Both the position numbers and the translations under genes were made by a program. Under the pieces are notes generated by a model. That model saw only the letters and a list, made by a program, of their open reading frames with translations. It was not told the DNA's origin and did no database searches. A DNA stretch of 64,000 nt, from assembly GCA_022823185.1 (NCBI GenBank), contig JAJDXQ010000034.1, forward strand, positions 1-64,000. The letters run 5' to 3'. Origin of the DNA: Caldilineaceae bacterium (GTDB lineage: Bacteria > Chloroflexota > Anaerolineae > Caldilineales > Caldilineaceae). This document shows positions 55,892-64,000 of this stretch, one piece after another. Within the stretch, counting starts at the first letter, position 1; every line of letters begins with the position of its first letter.

Positions 55892-55990
55892 ATCAGCCTG
55901 TCAACCGCTTCGCCTTTACACACTCCCGCCCTATCCCTGCACGCGGACTGCTGAAGTCCCAATCCACTTCCCCGTGCAAAGGAAACGCCG

Positions 55991-57169
55991 CTATTCCGCC
56001 CCGCCCGCAAACGCCTCGATCGCCGCATAAAGCCGCTCAAGGTCCGAAGGCCAAACCTCTCCCATATGCCCGATGCGGAACGCTTTGCCCTTGTACGGGC
56101 CATAGCCGTCCGCGATCTGCATCCCCCGCGTTCCCAGGAACCGGTTGAGCGCGCCCACGTCCACGCCCCTCCTGTTCTCCACCGTCGTCACCGTGTCCGA
56201 CTCGTACCCGCGCTCCGCCATCAGACCGAACCCGTTCGCCGCCGCCCAATCGCGGCTCAGCTGCCCGCAGAACGCGTGCCGGGCATAGCGGGCCTCCAGC
56301 CCCTCAGCGAAAATACGGTCCAGTTGGACACTCAGCGCACGCAGCAACGAAATCGCAGGAGTGGCCGGCGTCGTGCTCCGCTGGCGGTACTTTTCCAGCT
56401 GCAGAAAATCGAAATACCAGCCGCGCCCGGATACCGTTGCCGCACGCGCCATCAAACGGTCGCTGACCGCGGCGAACGCCAGCCCCGGCGGCACGGCCAG
56501 CGCCTTCTGCGAAGAAGTCAGCAGCAGGTCCAGCCCCCACTCGTCAAAGGGCAGCTTCACGCCGCTGAACGAGGAAACAGCATCGACCAGGATCAGCGTC
56601 TCCGGGCTGACGCGCCGCACACACGCTGCGATCGCATCCACCGGGCTCGCGACGCCCGTGCTCGTCTCATTGTGTACAACTGTGATCGCATCAACCGGGC
56701 CGTCCGCAAGTGCAGCCAGCAGCGCTTCCTCAACCTGCGCCGGCTTCACCGCCGTACACCACGCCGCCTCCACCGCGATCGCCTCCTTGCCGCATCCCAC
56801 CGACACATCATGCCATCGCTGGCTGAACGCCCCATTGACAAAATTGATCACCTGCCCGCCCACTGCATTCCGAATTGCCGCTTCTTGCAGACCCGAACCG
56901 GAAGCCGCAACCGTGAAGACCCGCGCCCTCGTATGATAGAGCTGTTGCAGCTGCTCACTGCACTTCCCGAAGAGTGACTCCAGCTCCGCGCTGCGGTGGC
57001 CGATCATCGGCGCCTCCTGCGCAGCCAGCGCTGCCGGATGCACGTCCGTCGGCCCCGGCACAAACAGCCTTTGCGGGGGCTTGTCCGACGGCGTAACAAA
57101 GTCGGCCCTCTGCAGCCCGGCTTTCGCCACACCGCCGGTCGCCTTCGAACCTTCAACAGTCGCAGTCAT
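55991..57169 (-). CDS. Class V aminotransferase (alanine/serine-glyoxylate type)
   Basis: A 392-residue PLP enzyme. The internal-aldimine lysine is K222 (SSQKALAVPPG), D196 (LVDAVSS) contacts the pyridine nitrogen, and the N-terminal FVPGPTDVHP is typical of the AGXT/SgaA group. It probably moves amino groups between alanine or serine and glyoxylate-type acids. ATG 57169 is chosen because GGAGGAGA lies about 10 bp upstream; the frame extends 16 codons further without a site. It is transcribed with rsmI downstream. Confidence 0.9.
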   Translation of the reverse strand: MTATVEGSKATGGVAKAGLQRADFVTPSDKPPQRLFVPGPTDVHPAALAAQEAPMIGHRSAELESLFGKCSEQLQQLYHTRARVFTVAASGSGLQEAAIRNAVGGQVINFVNGAFSQRWHDVSVGCGKEAIAVEAAWCTAVKPAQVEEALLAALADGPVDAITVVHNETSTGVASPVDAIAACVRRVSPETLILVDAVSSFSGVKLPFDEWGLDLLLTSSQKALAVPPGLAFAAVSDRLMARAATVSGRGWYFDFLQLEKYRQRSTTPATPAISLLRALSVQLDRIFAEGLEARYARHAFCGQLSRDWAAANGFGLMAERGYESDTVTTVENRRGVDVGALNRFLGTRGMQIADGYGPYKGKAFRIGHMGEVWPSDLERLYAAIEAFAGGAE

Positions 57170-57280
57170 CGATTCCAGTCTCCTCCATTGCATTGGCTCA
57201 ACCGGGACGCGCAGCAACTGTTGCCCCGCTGAATCTCTCTATCCCCTCTACGACCCAAGCGATTTCAACAAAGGCCCGCC

Positions 57281-57952
57281 TTACGCGCCCACCGGCTCCA
57301 CACAGCCCGGCTCGTCATTTCGCGGGTTGTTTACGATCCTGTTCACCGCCGCCGCCCCCATCTCCTCGCCGTCGTATGGCCGCATCAGGTGCAGCAGCGT
57401 ATCCGCCTTCTGCACGCTCGGGTCGAGCCACTCATCGTAATCCGCCGGGTCCAGAATAACCGGCATTCGATGGTGAAGCGGAGCAAGGAACGCATTCGCC
57501 TCCGTCGTCAGAAGCGTGCACGACTCGATAACCGAGCCCTCCCGCTCCCAGTGCTCCCACAACCCCGCGATGCCGAAAACCCCGCCCGACGCCAGACCGA
57601 TCAGATAGGGCTGTTTGCCGTCCTTTTCCTTCTTCCACTCAAAAAACCCATCGGCGGGAACAATGCAGCGCCGGTACTTGTAAGCCGCACGAAATGAGGG
57701 CTTCTCCGCCGCCGTCTCCGATCGGGCATTGATCATCCGGCTCCCAATCTTCGGGTCCTTCGCCCAGAAGGGAATCAGCCCCCAATTCAGGTACGTCGCC
57801 TCCCGCAATCCACCATGCGGATTTGACCGCACGGCCAGCACCGGCTGAGTCGGCGCAATGTTGTACCTCGGCCCCGTCTGCGGCGCCTCATCCAACGCAA
57901 ACAGCATCTGTAGATTCTGCGGCGATGCCCGCAGCACAAATCGCCCGCACAT
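57281..57952 (-). CDS. SRAP-domain protein (YedK/HMCES-like)
   Basis: A 223-residue protein that crosslinks abasic sites in single-stranded DNA. C2, exposed after Met removal, is the crosslinking nucleophile. INARSET, PADGFFEW (Glu) and LHHRMPVIL (His) complete the site. A GGAGGTGGAGG Shine-Dalgarno precedes ATG. It has its own promoter at 58010-58038. Confidence 0.94.
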   Translation of the reverse strand: MCGRFVLRASPQNLQMLFALDEAPQTGPRYNIAPTQPVLAVRSNPHGGLREATYLNWGLIPFWAKDPKIGSRMINARSETAAEKPSFRAAYKYRRCIVPADGFFEWKKEKDGKQPYLIGLASGGVFGIAGLWEHWEREGSVIESCTLLTTEANAFLAPLHHRMPVILDPADYDEWLDPSVQKADTLLHLMRPYDGEEMGAAAVNRIVNNPRNDEPGCVEPVGA

Positions 57953-58009
57953 CCTCCACCTCCCAATCCCCTATGAAAATACAATGAATTCAAAAACCGG
58001 GTTTGTGCG

Positions 58010-58038
58010 ATCTTATCGACACGCCCACTCCTTGTCAA
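58010..58038 (-). promoter_or_regulatory. Promoter of the SRAP-domain gene
   Basis: On the minus strand, a perfect TTGACA (58038-58033), a 17-bp spacer and TAAGAT (58015-58010), about 58 bp before the start codon. Confidence 0.7.
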
Positions 58039-58242
58039 AAATCGCCCCATCCAGTGGCCCCAGCCTTCGCCCCCGCGCCAGTCGCCCCCCGCGAAAACGT
58101 GCCCCACCAGCAAAGTGTGTCCACTGGCATAGGCTGCCCAGCCTAACGCGTTCCGCCTCACCCCGAATCGCGCCGCCCTGCCCCCCCTTTCCCCTGCGCT
58201 CACCTGGTCGCCCCACAGTCATTTCAATCACCATCAACCCAC

Positions 58243-58269
58243 TGTAGGGGCGCCCCTTGTGGGCGCCCT
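58243..58269 (+). repeat. GGGCGCCC hairpin repeat, canonical copy 3
   Basis: Identical over 27 bp to the copies at 27968 and 51377. It lies 45 bp before the CCACTGA array. Confidence 0.8.
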
Positions 58270-58314
58270 CCTTGGCGACCCAACAAATGTCCCCCCGCGG
58301 CGCCTCCCCGCTCG

Positions 58315-58384
58315 CCACTGACCACTGACCACTGACCACTGACCACTGACCACTGACCACTGACCACTGACCACTGACCACTGA
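58315..58384 (+). repeat. Tandem repeat, ten perfect CCACTGA units
   Basis: Exactly 70 bp of the 7-mer CCACTGA, then a degenerate CCACCAACCACTG. Shorter CCACTGA or CCACTATCC runs occur near 2828, 19135, 52618 and 63759. Confidence 0.95.
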
Positions 58385-58484
58385 CCACCAACCACTGCCC
58401 TTCCCGTTTGACGGTTTCCCGTCCACCGGGTAGCATAGCGGGCAGTATGCCGCAAACTGTCCGCTTCCATGCCATTGACTTCAC

Positions 58485-59498
58485 ATGCGACTAGCAGTCC
58501 TCGCCGACATACACGGAAACCTGCCCGCGCTGCAAGCCGTCCAAGCCGAATTGGAGCGGCTCCAGCCCGATTTCGTCATCCTGAACGGCGACCTGATCAA
58601 CCCCATGCCCTTCAACAATGAAGTCGTTGATAGTGTCCGCCAGGCAGGCTGGGCCGTCGTGCGAGGAAATCACGAATTCTACCTTCTCGACTACGGGACC
58701 GAAAGGGCGCCCAAAGGATCACACGACTCGGAACGCTGGGGCAGCCTGCACTGGCTTGTCAGGCGAATCGGCGCAGAACAGGCCAACTTCCTGGCCGCCC
58801 TTCCGGACGAGCTCAGGCTGCAATTTCCAGGCGCCCAACCCATCCGGGCCGCCCACGGGGTGCCCGGTCAAAATCGGGTCGGCTTCTATCAGTCCATGCC
58901 CGCGGACAAGATTATTCCCGCCATCGAAAACATAGTGGAACGGAACATCATCTCCGCCCATACGCACGTGCAAGTGGACAGGCATATTTACAAGACCCAA
59001 TCGCAGGACCCCCTCACCGACCCGCACGAAGGCCGCCATGCATTCGAACCCCTTCCCGCCAATCTGTCCGGCCTTCCGCCGGAGGGCAAACGCCCCAACC
59101 ACTGCCACTGGCATCTGATGAACCCCGGCAGCATCGGCCTCCCGCTCAACGGTGACCCGTCAGCCCAATTCGCAATCATGGAGTCGGTGTCCGAAAACGA
59201 GCAGCCGGGAGGCTGGAAAGTGCTTCACCATCGCATCCCCTACGACCGCGGCCCAGTCCTTGAAGCCTTCGCCACCGAAGGGCTCCTCGAAGCCGGCGGC
59301 GTCATCGCCCGACTCTTCTACTGGGAGCTGGTCACCGCCGAACCCGAAATCATCAACTACTTCCGCTGGTGTTGGGCCAACGGGCACGACCCGGACGCCG
59401 AAAACATTAAGCACTCCTTTGTTGCTTACAGCGAAGCGACCGGACGCAACAACTACGTTGACGAACGAGACCCGTTGAAAGTGGCGCAGTCAACATGA
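58485..59498 (+). CDS. Calcineurin-like metallophosphoesterase, twin 1
   Basis: 337 residues. Dimetal motifs in order: D8-I-H10-GN, GDLIN, GNHE, H in RAAHG, and H-T-H in SAHTHVQ. It belongs to the YfcE/Icc-like group that cleaves phosphodiesters or monoesters. NPGSIGLPLNGDP is a group signature. The substrate is unknown. It overlaps twin 2 by 4 bp (ATGA). Confidence 0.9.
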   Translation: MRLAVLADIHGNLPALQAVQAELERLQPDFVILNGDLINPMPFNNEVVDSVRQAGWAVVRGNHEFYLLDYGTERAPKGSHDSERWGSLHWLVRRIGAEQANFLAALPDELRLQFPGAQPIRAAHGVPGQNRVGFYQSMPADKIIPAIENIVERNIISAHTHVQVDRHIYKTQSQDPLTDPHEGRHAFEPLPANLSGLPPEGKRPNHCHWHLMNPGSIGLPLNGDPSAQFAIMESVSENEQPGGWKVLHHRIPYDRGPVLEAFATEGLLEAGGVIARLFYWELVTAEPEIINYFRWCWANGHDPDAENIKHSFVAYSEATGRNNYVDERDPLKVAQST

Positions 59499-60415
59499 AC
59501 CCATCTCTCCGCCTCGCCTTTCTCGGCGACATTCACGGCAATCTGCCCGCTCTCGAAGCCGTACTGGCGGATCTCGACCAGCAGGCCCCAGACGCCGTCT
59601 TTCTGCTCGGCGACCTGATCAACAGATGCCCCTGGACCAGCGAACTGCTCGACATCCTACGCCAGCGCGGATGGCCTTCCGTCCAGGGCAATCACGACCT
59701 CGTCCTCGCCCAGCTGCATACCCCGGATGGATGGCCGGGTTTCAGCGACAGAAACCGCTTCCCCAACGTCCACTGGACCTGGGAACAACTGCATCCGGAA
59801 GACCTGAGTTACCTCCTGCTCCTGCCGCACGACCTGCTCATCGAGATCGAAGGCGCGCCTGCCCTGAGACTCTTCCACGGGCTCCCCGACAATCCCTTCG
59901 CCGGCATCCTGCCCGAGGAAGACGATCATACAGTCTCAGGCCGCATCGAGGCGTACAATGAGTCCCTTCTGATCTGCGGTCACACACACCAGCCTATGGA
60001 CCGTACCGTCACTCCCGCAACCAGCACTGGGGGCAACGAAACAGTCCAGGCGCCGCCGCAACGCGTCATGAACCCCGGAAGCGTCGGTATGCCCTACAAT
60101 GCCGACCCCCGCGCCCAATACCTGCTCCTGGACCTCGTTCAGCAGAACGGAAAGCCAGACTGGCAACCATGCTTCCGACGACTGGACTATGACTTTGAAC
60201 GAGTCGCGTCTGCCTTCAGGACCAGCGGCCTCCTCGATGCCAGCGGGGCCATTGGCATACTCAATCTTCGGACGATCCGAGATGGGCAGCCCTGGTCCAG
60301 CGACTTCCAACAGTGGCTTCGCAACCAACCCCAGGCCGTGCGAAGCAATGCCGAAGCCGCCGTAGAGCAGTATCTGCAGACGCACGGTCCCAACCAGTGG
60401 GCCTTCGGCAGCTAA
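59495..60415 (+). CDS. Calcineurin-like metallophosphoesterase, twin 2
   Basis: 306 residues and a clear paralogue of twin 1: DIHGNLPALEAV, GDLINR, GNHD, FHGLPDN, CGHTHQP and NPGSVGMPYNADP recur. The start overlaps the previous stop by 4 bp, so the two are translationally coupled and may form a heteromer. The following class V enzyme begins about 107 bp later. Confidence 0.9.
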   Translation: MNPSLRLAFLGDIHGNLPALEAVLADLDQQAPDAVFLLGDLINRCPWTSELLDILRQRGWPSVQGNHDLVLAQLHTPDGWPGFSDRNRFPNVHWTWEQLHPEDLSYLLLLPHDLLIEIEGAPALRLFHGLPDNPFAGILPEEDDHTVSGRIEAYNESLLICGHTHQPMDRTVTPATSTGGNETVQAPPQRVMNPGSVGMPYNADPRAQYLLLDLVQQNGKPDWQPCFRRLDYDFERVASAFRTSGLLDASGAIGILNLRTIRDGQPWSSDFQQWLRNQPQAVRSNAEAAVEQYLQTHGPNQWAFGS

Positions 60416-60522
60416 TTCTCCGATTCAGCCCCGGCATCTTCAAGCAATGGAATGAGCCCCAAGCGAACGCTTTCAGAAGCCCCGACAGATAACCAACAGT
60501 CACAAAGACGAGACAAGCGAGA

Positions 60523-61680
60523 ATGTCACCAAATCTAACCGCAGTCAGAAATGAGCTCCCCGCGCTGCAGGACACAGCCTACCTCAACACCGGAAGCTAC
60601 GGCCCCCTCAGCCGCGCGGCGGCGAAAGCCATCGAAGAAGAAAACCGGCAACAGTTGGAGGCCGGCCGCCTGACAAGCATGGGCGAATCCGCCCAGTCCA
60701 TCCCTGCGTCCCTCCGCGCAGGATTCGCTCGCGTGCTGGGTTGTGACGCCGATGAAGTCGCCCTCACCCATCACACGACCGATGGCATGAACATCGCAAC
60801 CTGGGGCATCCAATACCGGCCGGGAGACGAAATCGTCACCAACTCATGGGAACATCCCGGTGGCCTCCTGCCCGTCTTCGCCGCTGCAAGGCGCTTCGAC
60901 CTCAAGGTCCGCATGGTAGACCTCAGCCTCGAAGACGACGAAGAGTCTATCCTCACCAAGTTCGACCGCGCCATCGGCCCCAGAACACGTCTGGTTTCGG
61001 TCGCCCATGTCTCATGGAAGACCGGGACAATTCTGCCCATCGACCAGCTCGCCGAGCTCGTCCACCGCCGCGGCGGACTTCTCGCCGTGGACGGGGCACA
61101 GTCAGGCGGCGCAATGCGCCTCGAAATGTCCTCCTCCCAGGCCGACTTCTACGCCATTCCCGGCCAGAAATGGCTTTGCGGCCCTGAAGGCATCGGCGCC
61201 CTCTATGTGGACAGAGAGAGAACAGGCGACCTCCTGCAGACCTACGTCGGCTACCCCAGCCTGCGCGACGGCGGGGCTTACGACGAAACCGGTATCTTCC
61301 TCCCTCCCGCCGGCGCCAAACGCTATGAGGTCGGAACCACCTACCGGCCCGCCATCGCCGGCATGTGGAGCGGTCTGCAGTGGCTTGAAAGATTGGGCTT
61401 GGATTGGGTATATGACCGCACGCAGAAAATAACAGAATTCACGCGTACGGCCCTGTCCGCCGTCCCTACCGTCCGCCTCGTCCACACGCCAACCCACGCC
61501 GGTTTAACCAGCTTCACCATCGATGGCGTCTCCCCGGCAGAGGCCGTCGACCAGCTCGCGAAAGCCGGCGTGCTCATCCGCTCCGTGCCCGACCCGAACC
61601 TGATCAGGGTCTCCTCACACTTCTTCAATGACGAGTCTGACATCGAAAAACTGCGGGCGGGGATCGAGAATCTGACCTGA
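60523..61680 (+). CDS. Class V aminotransferase, cysteine-desulfurase/epimerase-like
   Basis: A 385-residue PLP enzyme. K216 (IPGQKWLCGPEG) is the PLP lysine, D190 lies in AVDGAQS, and HHTTDGMN begins the cofactor site. It resembles the isopenicillin-N-epimerase/CsdA-like branch. A Cys-loop typical of true desulfurases is not evident. It may be co-transcribed with the phosphoesterase pair. The reaction is unknown. Confidence 0.88.
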   Translation: MSPNLTAVRNELPALQDTAYLNTGSYGPLSRAAAKAIEEENRQQLEAGRLTSMGESAQSIPASLRAGFARVLGCDADEVALTHHTTDGMNIATWGIQYRPGDEIVTNSWEHPGGLLPVFAAARRFDLKVRMVDLSLEDDEESILTKFDRAIGPRTRLVSVAHVSWKTGTILPIDQLAELVHRRGGLLAVDGAQSGGAMRLEMSSSQADFYAIPGQKWLCGPEGIGALYVDRERTGDLLQTYVGYPSLRDGGAYDETGIFLPPAGAKRYEVGTTYRPAIAGMWSGLQWLERLGLDWVYDRTQKITEFTRTALSAVPTVRLVHTPTHAGLTSFTIDGVSPAEAVDQLAKAGVLIRSVPDPNLIRVSSHFFNDESDIEKLRAGIENLT

Positions 61681-61736
61681 AATCGCCCGCGGCCAGACCG
61701 TCGGCAAAAATCCAAATCTGAGCACGCATCCGCCGA

Positions 61737-62435
61737 TCAGGCGAGCAGGTCCCCGGCCTCCAACTGATCCCGCAGAAGCGCGCGCCCCCGGCTCAACCTC
61801 GACTTGATCGTTCCTCGTGGAAGACCGAGATGGGCCGCGGCCTCGTGGTAGTCATAGCCGTGAACATCGACCAGGACGACCACCTCACGGTACCACGCCG
61901 GCAAACTCTCGATCAACCGGCTCAAAGTCCTGATCCTCTCTCGCCTCAGCGCGAACCTCTCCGGACACCGGTCGCTGCGATACTCCGGCGCCTCAAAGTC
62001 GGACTCGTCAATCAACTGCTCGAGACTGACTGACGGGCGTCGCTTCAAGCGCCGCAAATGATCGTAGCACGTGTTTGACACGATCCGCAGAAGCCAGGCC
62101 CGGAAATTGCCGTCCTTGTATCGCGGCATCGCCCGGTGAACCTTGATCAACGCCTCCTGCACGGCATCCGCGGCTGCCTCTTCCGTCTGCAGGATGCTGC
62201 GCGCCAACCGCGACGCCGTGCTCCAGTAGGCGTCAATCAATCCCTGGAATGCCAGCTCATCACCCGCCCTCGCTGCGTGTATCATCGCCTGATAACGCTC
62301 CCCGCCGACCGCGGCGAGGGCCAGCGTCGATCGTCTTCGCTGCCCTGAACGGCGAGCCTGCCCCAATTCGAACTGGCCCCCATCCATTTCATGCCCGGCT
62401 TTCCTGAAGGTCGTTCTTTCACGATACAGTGACAT
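61737..62435 (-). CDS. ECF-family RNA polymerase sigma factor
   Basis: A 232-residue group 4 sigma factor. Region 2 (AFQGLIDAYWSTASRLA through NFRAWLLRIVSNTCYDHLRR) binds -10 DNA. Region 4 (LPAWYREVVVLVDVHGYDYHEAAAHLGLPRGTIKSRLSRGR) is the -35-reading helix-turn-helix. A GGAAAGGA Shine-Dalgarno supports the ATG at 62435, giving a basic 45-residue N-terminal extension. No anti-sigma gene is adjacent; the FHA-winged-helix gene lies 380 bp upstream on the same strand. Confidence 0.93.
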   Translation of the reverse strand: MSLYRERTTFRKAGHEMDGGQFELGQARRSGQRRRSTLALAAVGGERYQAMIHAARAGDELAFQGLIDAYWSTASRLARSILQTEEAAADAVQEALIKVHRAMPRYKDGNFRAWLLRIVSNTCYDHLRRLKRRPSVSLEQLIDESDFEAPEYRSDRCPERFALRRERIRTLSRLIESLPAWYREVVVLVDVHGYDYHEAAAHLGLPRGTIKSRLSRGRALLRDQLEAGDLLA

Positions 62436-62816
62436 ACCCGAATCCTTTCCTTAACGTAGCGCTTCGCGGCTGGGTTCTCCCGCCCGATTCTCAGGCAGCC
62501 CTCCTGTCAACTGACCTGAAGGCCCGGGCGCAAATGAGCAATACGTAACCAGGATACGCCAATAGCGCGACGTCGAGTCCGAACGGACTGCAACACAACT
62601 CGGACCGTTTGCTTACGATTCCTATGTTGTCAATTCTGGAAAACGCGACTGCGAGGGAAAAGCATTTGCAGTCTTGCGCCTGTTCTGTCCTGAGGTCCCG
62701 AAACCGTACTGGTGATTTCGAACGACTCTGCCAAGCCCATTCCAGGGCTTGGCCTTATCAAAAGAGCGTGCCCGCCATCACGAGCAGCCAGTTGCCTCCT
62801 TCCACAGCCTGGGAAG
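62436..62816. other. Gap upstream of the ECF sigma gene
   Basis: Between two minus-strand genes. A minus-strand TTGACA near 62632 lacks a clear -10 and could belong to an unusual promoter. No ORF or repeat is recognised. Confidence 0.4.
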
Positions 62817-63479
62817 CTATCCCTCCTTCAGCTGATAGCCGTACCCCCGCACCGTCACAATGAAACGGGACTGTGGCTCTCCCCCGCCGGCAGGCCCCGG
62901 TTCAATGCGGTTGCGCACCCTGCTTACCATGCGGTCGATGCTGGCGTCAAATACATCGCCCCCGACCTCCGCCCAGATGTGGGTCGCCAACTCATCCTTG
63001 CTCACCACCCGCCCCCGATTCTGATACAGGTACCACAGCAGATCGAACTGCTTAACGCTGAGCGGGGGGACGAGCGCCTTGCCGTCTATAAAGACCTGGC
63101 GCGTGGCCGCATCAACTCGAATCCCCGCCTCCGGAAGGGCCTCCAGAAATGGCGCCGTAATCGTCGCAGACGGATCGTGAAAGCGGAATCGCGTCGAGGC
63201 AATCTGCACTTCGTCACCGTCCTCCAACCACGCTGTGCCGCCGGGAGCCAGCCGCCGCCCGTTGACAAAAACACCGTTCTTGCTCTCCAGGTCGTGCAAC
63301 CGGTACGCGTTATCGATATAGTGCAATTCAGCGTGCTTTCGGCTGGCAAAACCATCATTCACGTTCACATACGCGCCGGGAGAACGACCTACCATCATCT
63401 GTTCTTTCGATAACTCGTACTCGGCGCCCGCATCCGGTCCGCTGAGGCAGACCAACCTGGCACTCTGTATTCTCTGCAT
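62817..63479 (-). CDS. FHA domain - OmpR-type winged-helix DNA-binding regulator
   Basis: About 220 residues. The N-terminal half is a forkhead-associated domain that reads phosphothreonine: VGRSPGAYV, SRKHAEL and DLESKNGVFVNGRRL. The C-terminal half is an OmpR/PhoB-type winged helix (LSVKQFDLLWYLYQNRG, then VSRVRNRIEP and VRGYGYQLKE). There is no receiver domain, so control likely comes from Ser/Thr-kinase signalling. ATG 63479 is preferred to the longer frame from 63611, which is basic and unlike FHA. Confidence 0.88.
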   Translation of the reverse strand: MQRIQSARLVCLSGPDAGAEYELSKEQMMVGRSPGAYVNVNDGFASRKHAELHYIDNAYRLHDLESKNGVFVNGRRLAPGGTAWLEDGDEVQIASTRFRFHDPSATITAPFLEALPEAGIRVDAATRQVFIDGKALVPPLSVKQFDLLWYLYQNRGRVVSKDELATHIWAEVGGDVFDASIDRMVSRVRNRIEPGPAGGGEPQSRFIVTVRGYGYQLKEG

Positions 63480-64000
63480 CCAAACCCCGTTCGACCTGAA
63501 TCCCGGCCGCCAGCCCCCCCAAACAAACAGGAAACGAGGCCGCGTGACTGGTCGCTGGCAAAATCGCGCGTTACTGCCCGTCAAAGAACAGAAAACAACC
63601 TCGTTTGCCAACCACCGCTGCCAGGGCAGCCCTTACATTCGCGTGCAGTCCTTACCTGGTGTTGTCAGAAGAAGCGTGTCCAAGGATTCAAGCGCATTTC
63701 CCATCGACAGTTCGATCCGCGCCACTATCCGCCCTCCCCGCCCCGCTCCGACACCCACTGACCACTGAATACTGCAGTTTCAGTTCCAGTTTCAGTATTC
63801 CTGTTTCTCTGGTATTATAGTCTCCAAATACCAGATACTCAACCTCCGCGCCCATACCGGCTCGCGTCACTGTAGACGCGTCGCCCTTGGGTGACGCACC
63901 TGCAACAATCACTCTTACTTCGATCCACTCTACCCACTACCACGCGAAGTCAATCTGAGCTGCATCACCGTTGATGGACAGCCTGCGTAAACTGTCAACT
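63480..64000. other. Terminal gap with an inverted repeat
   Basis: No gene is recognised. The gap contains CCACTGACCACTGA (about 63757-63770), a run of CAGTTTCAG/CAGTTCCAG direct repeats (about 63776-63796) and an inverted repeat at 63808-63835. An ATG at 63973 opens a short frame that runs off the window. Confidence 0.45.
63808..63835. repeat. Inverted repeat, possible operator or hairpin
   Basis: TCTGGTATT (63808-63816) and AATACCAGA (63827-63835) are perfect complements around 10 nt. A TATTAT lies within it, so it could overlap a promoter. Confidence 0.5.

Larger units (their letters stand above)
57953..58484. other. Repeat-bearing gap between divergent genes
   Basis: This gap holds the minus-strand promoter of the SRAP gene, a GGGCGCCC element, a CCGCGGCGCCTCCCCGC stretch and the CCACTGA tandem array, in that order. 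No other ORF is credible. Confidence 0.55.

Noticed and set aside
58315..58384. A CRISPR array
   Set aside because: The repeats are 7 bp with no spacers, so it is a simple tandem repeat.

Overview
The window is GC-rich, single-chromosome-like DNA, most consistent with a Chloroflexota bacterium, perhaps Caldilinea-like. That placement is an inference from gene content, not from a marker tree. The clues are Tat-type lipoprotein sugar-binding proteins with MsmK-style importers lacking a local ATPase, a T-box ahead of valS, a fused pyrF-pyrE gene, a CarD regulator, a b6-type cytochrome b, an FHA/winged-helix regulator, and many PhyH-family dioxygenases. Start codons are often GTG or TTG. Most genes have a purine-rich Shine-Dalgarno sequence and several have good sigma-70 promoters.

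Layout. 1-215: the 3' end of an ISAs1-type insertion sequence. 233-2714: an MBL-fold hydrolase, a membrane TPR protein and tRNA-Arg(TCT). 3024-4941: a ThuA/Gfo-Idh pair on the minus strand. 5831-18963: housekeeping and salvage genes, namely Maf, RsgA, a PcrA-like helicase, a fused AI-2E-type permease/phosphomannose isomerase, nitroreductase, hydantoinase, an AlkA-like glycosylase, CarD, an M55 peptidase and an RmlD-like protein.

19348-27920 is a catabolic island: PhyH dioxygenase, sulfatase, two tandem paralogous sugar-binding lipoproteins, two LplB/LplC-type permeases and a DapA/NanA-family lyase. It looks built to import and open a sulfated or acidic sugar. 28295-38986 holds pyrimidine synthesis (pyrFE, pyrD), queA, a penicillin-acylase homologue, rarD, and valS behind a T-box. 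39109-39595 is a VapB-like antitoxin with a broken PIN toxin. 39799-43744 is a compact Rieske/cytochrome b/dihaem cytochrome c respiratory operon with a near-consensus promoter. 44808-51186 is a second catabolic island: another sugar ABC importer followed by three tandem PhyH-family paralogues.

51511-64000 carries a GNAT protein, dinB, an EamA transporter, rsmI, two class V aminotransferases, a YedK/HMCES protein, twin metallophosphoesterases, an ECF sigma factor and an FHA-winged-helix regulator. The noncoding gaps share recurring modules: a GGGCGCCC hairpin, an AATCCCCGTYCAGACAA box and CCACTGA-type repeats.

The strongest candidates for something undescribed are the recurrent coupling of ATPase-less sugar importers to PhyH dioxygenases (with a fresh triplication), the permease/phosphomannose isomerase fusion, and the modular intergenic repeats.
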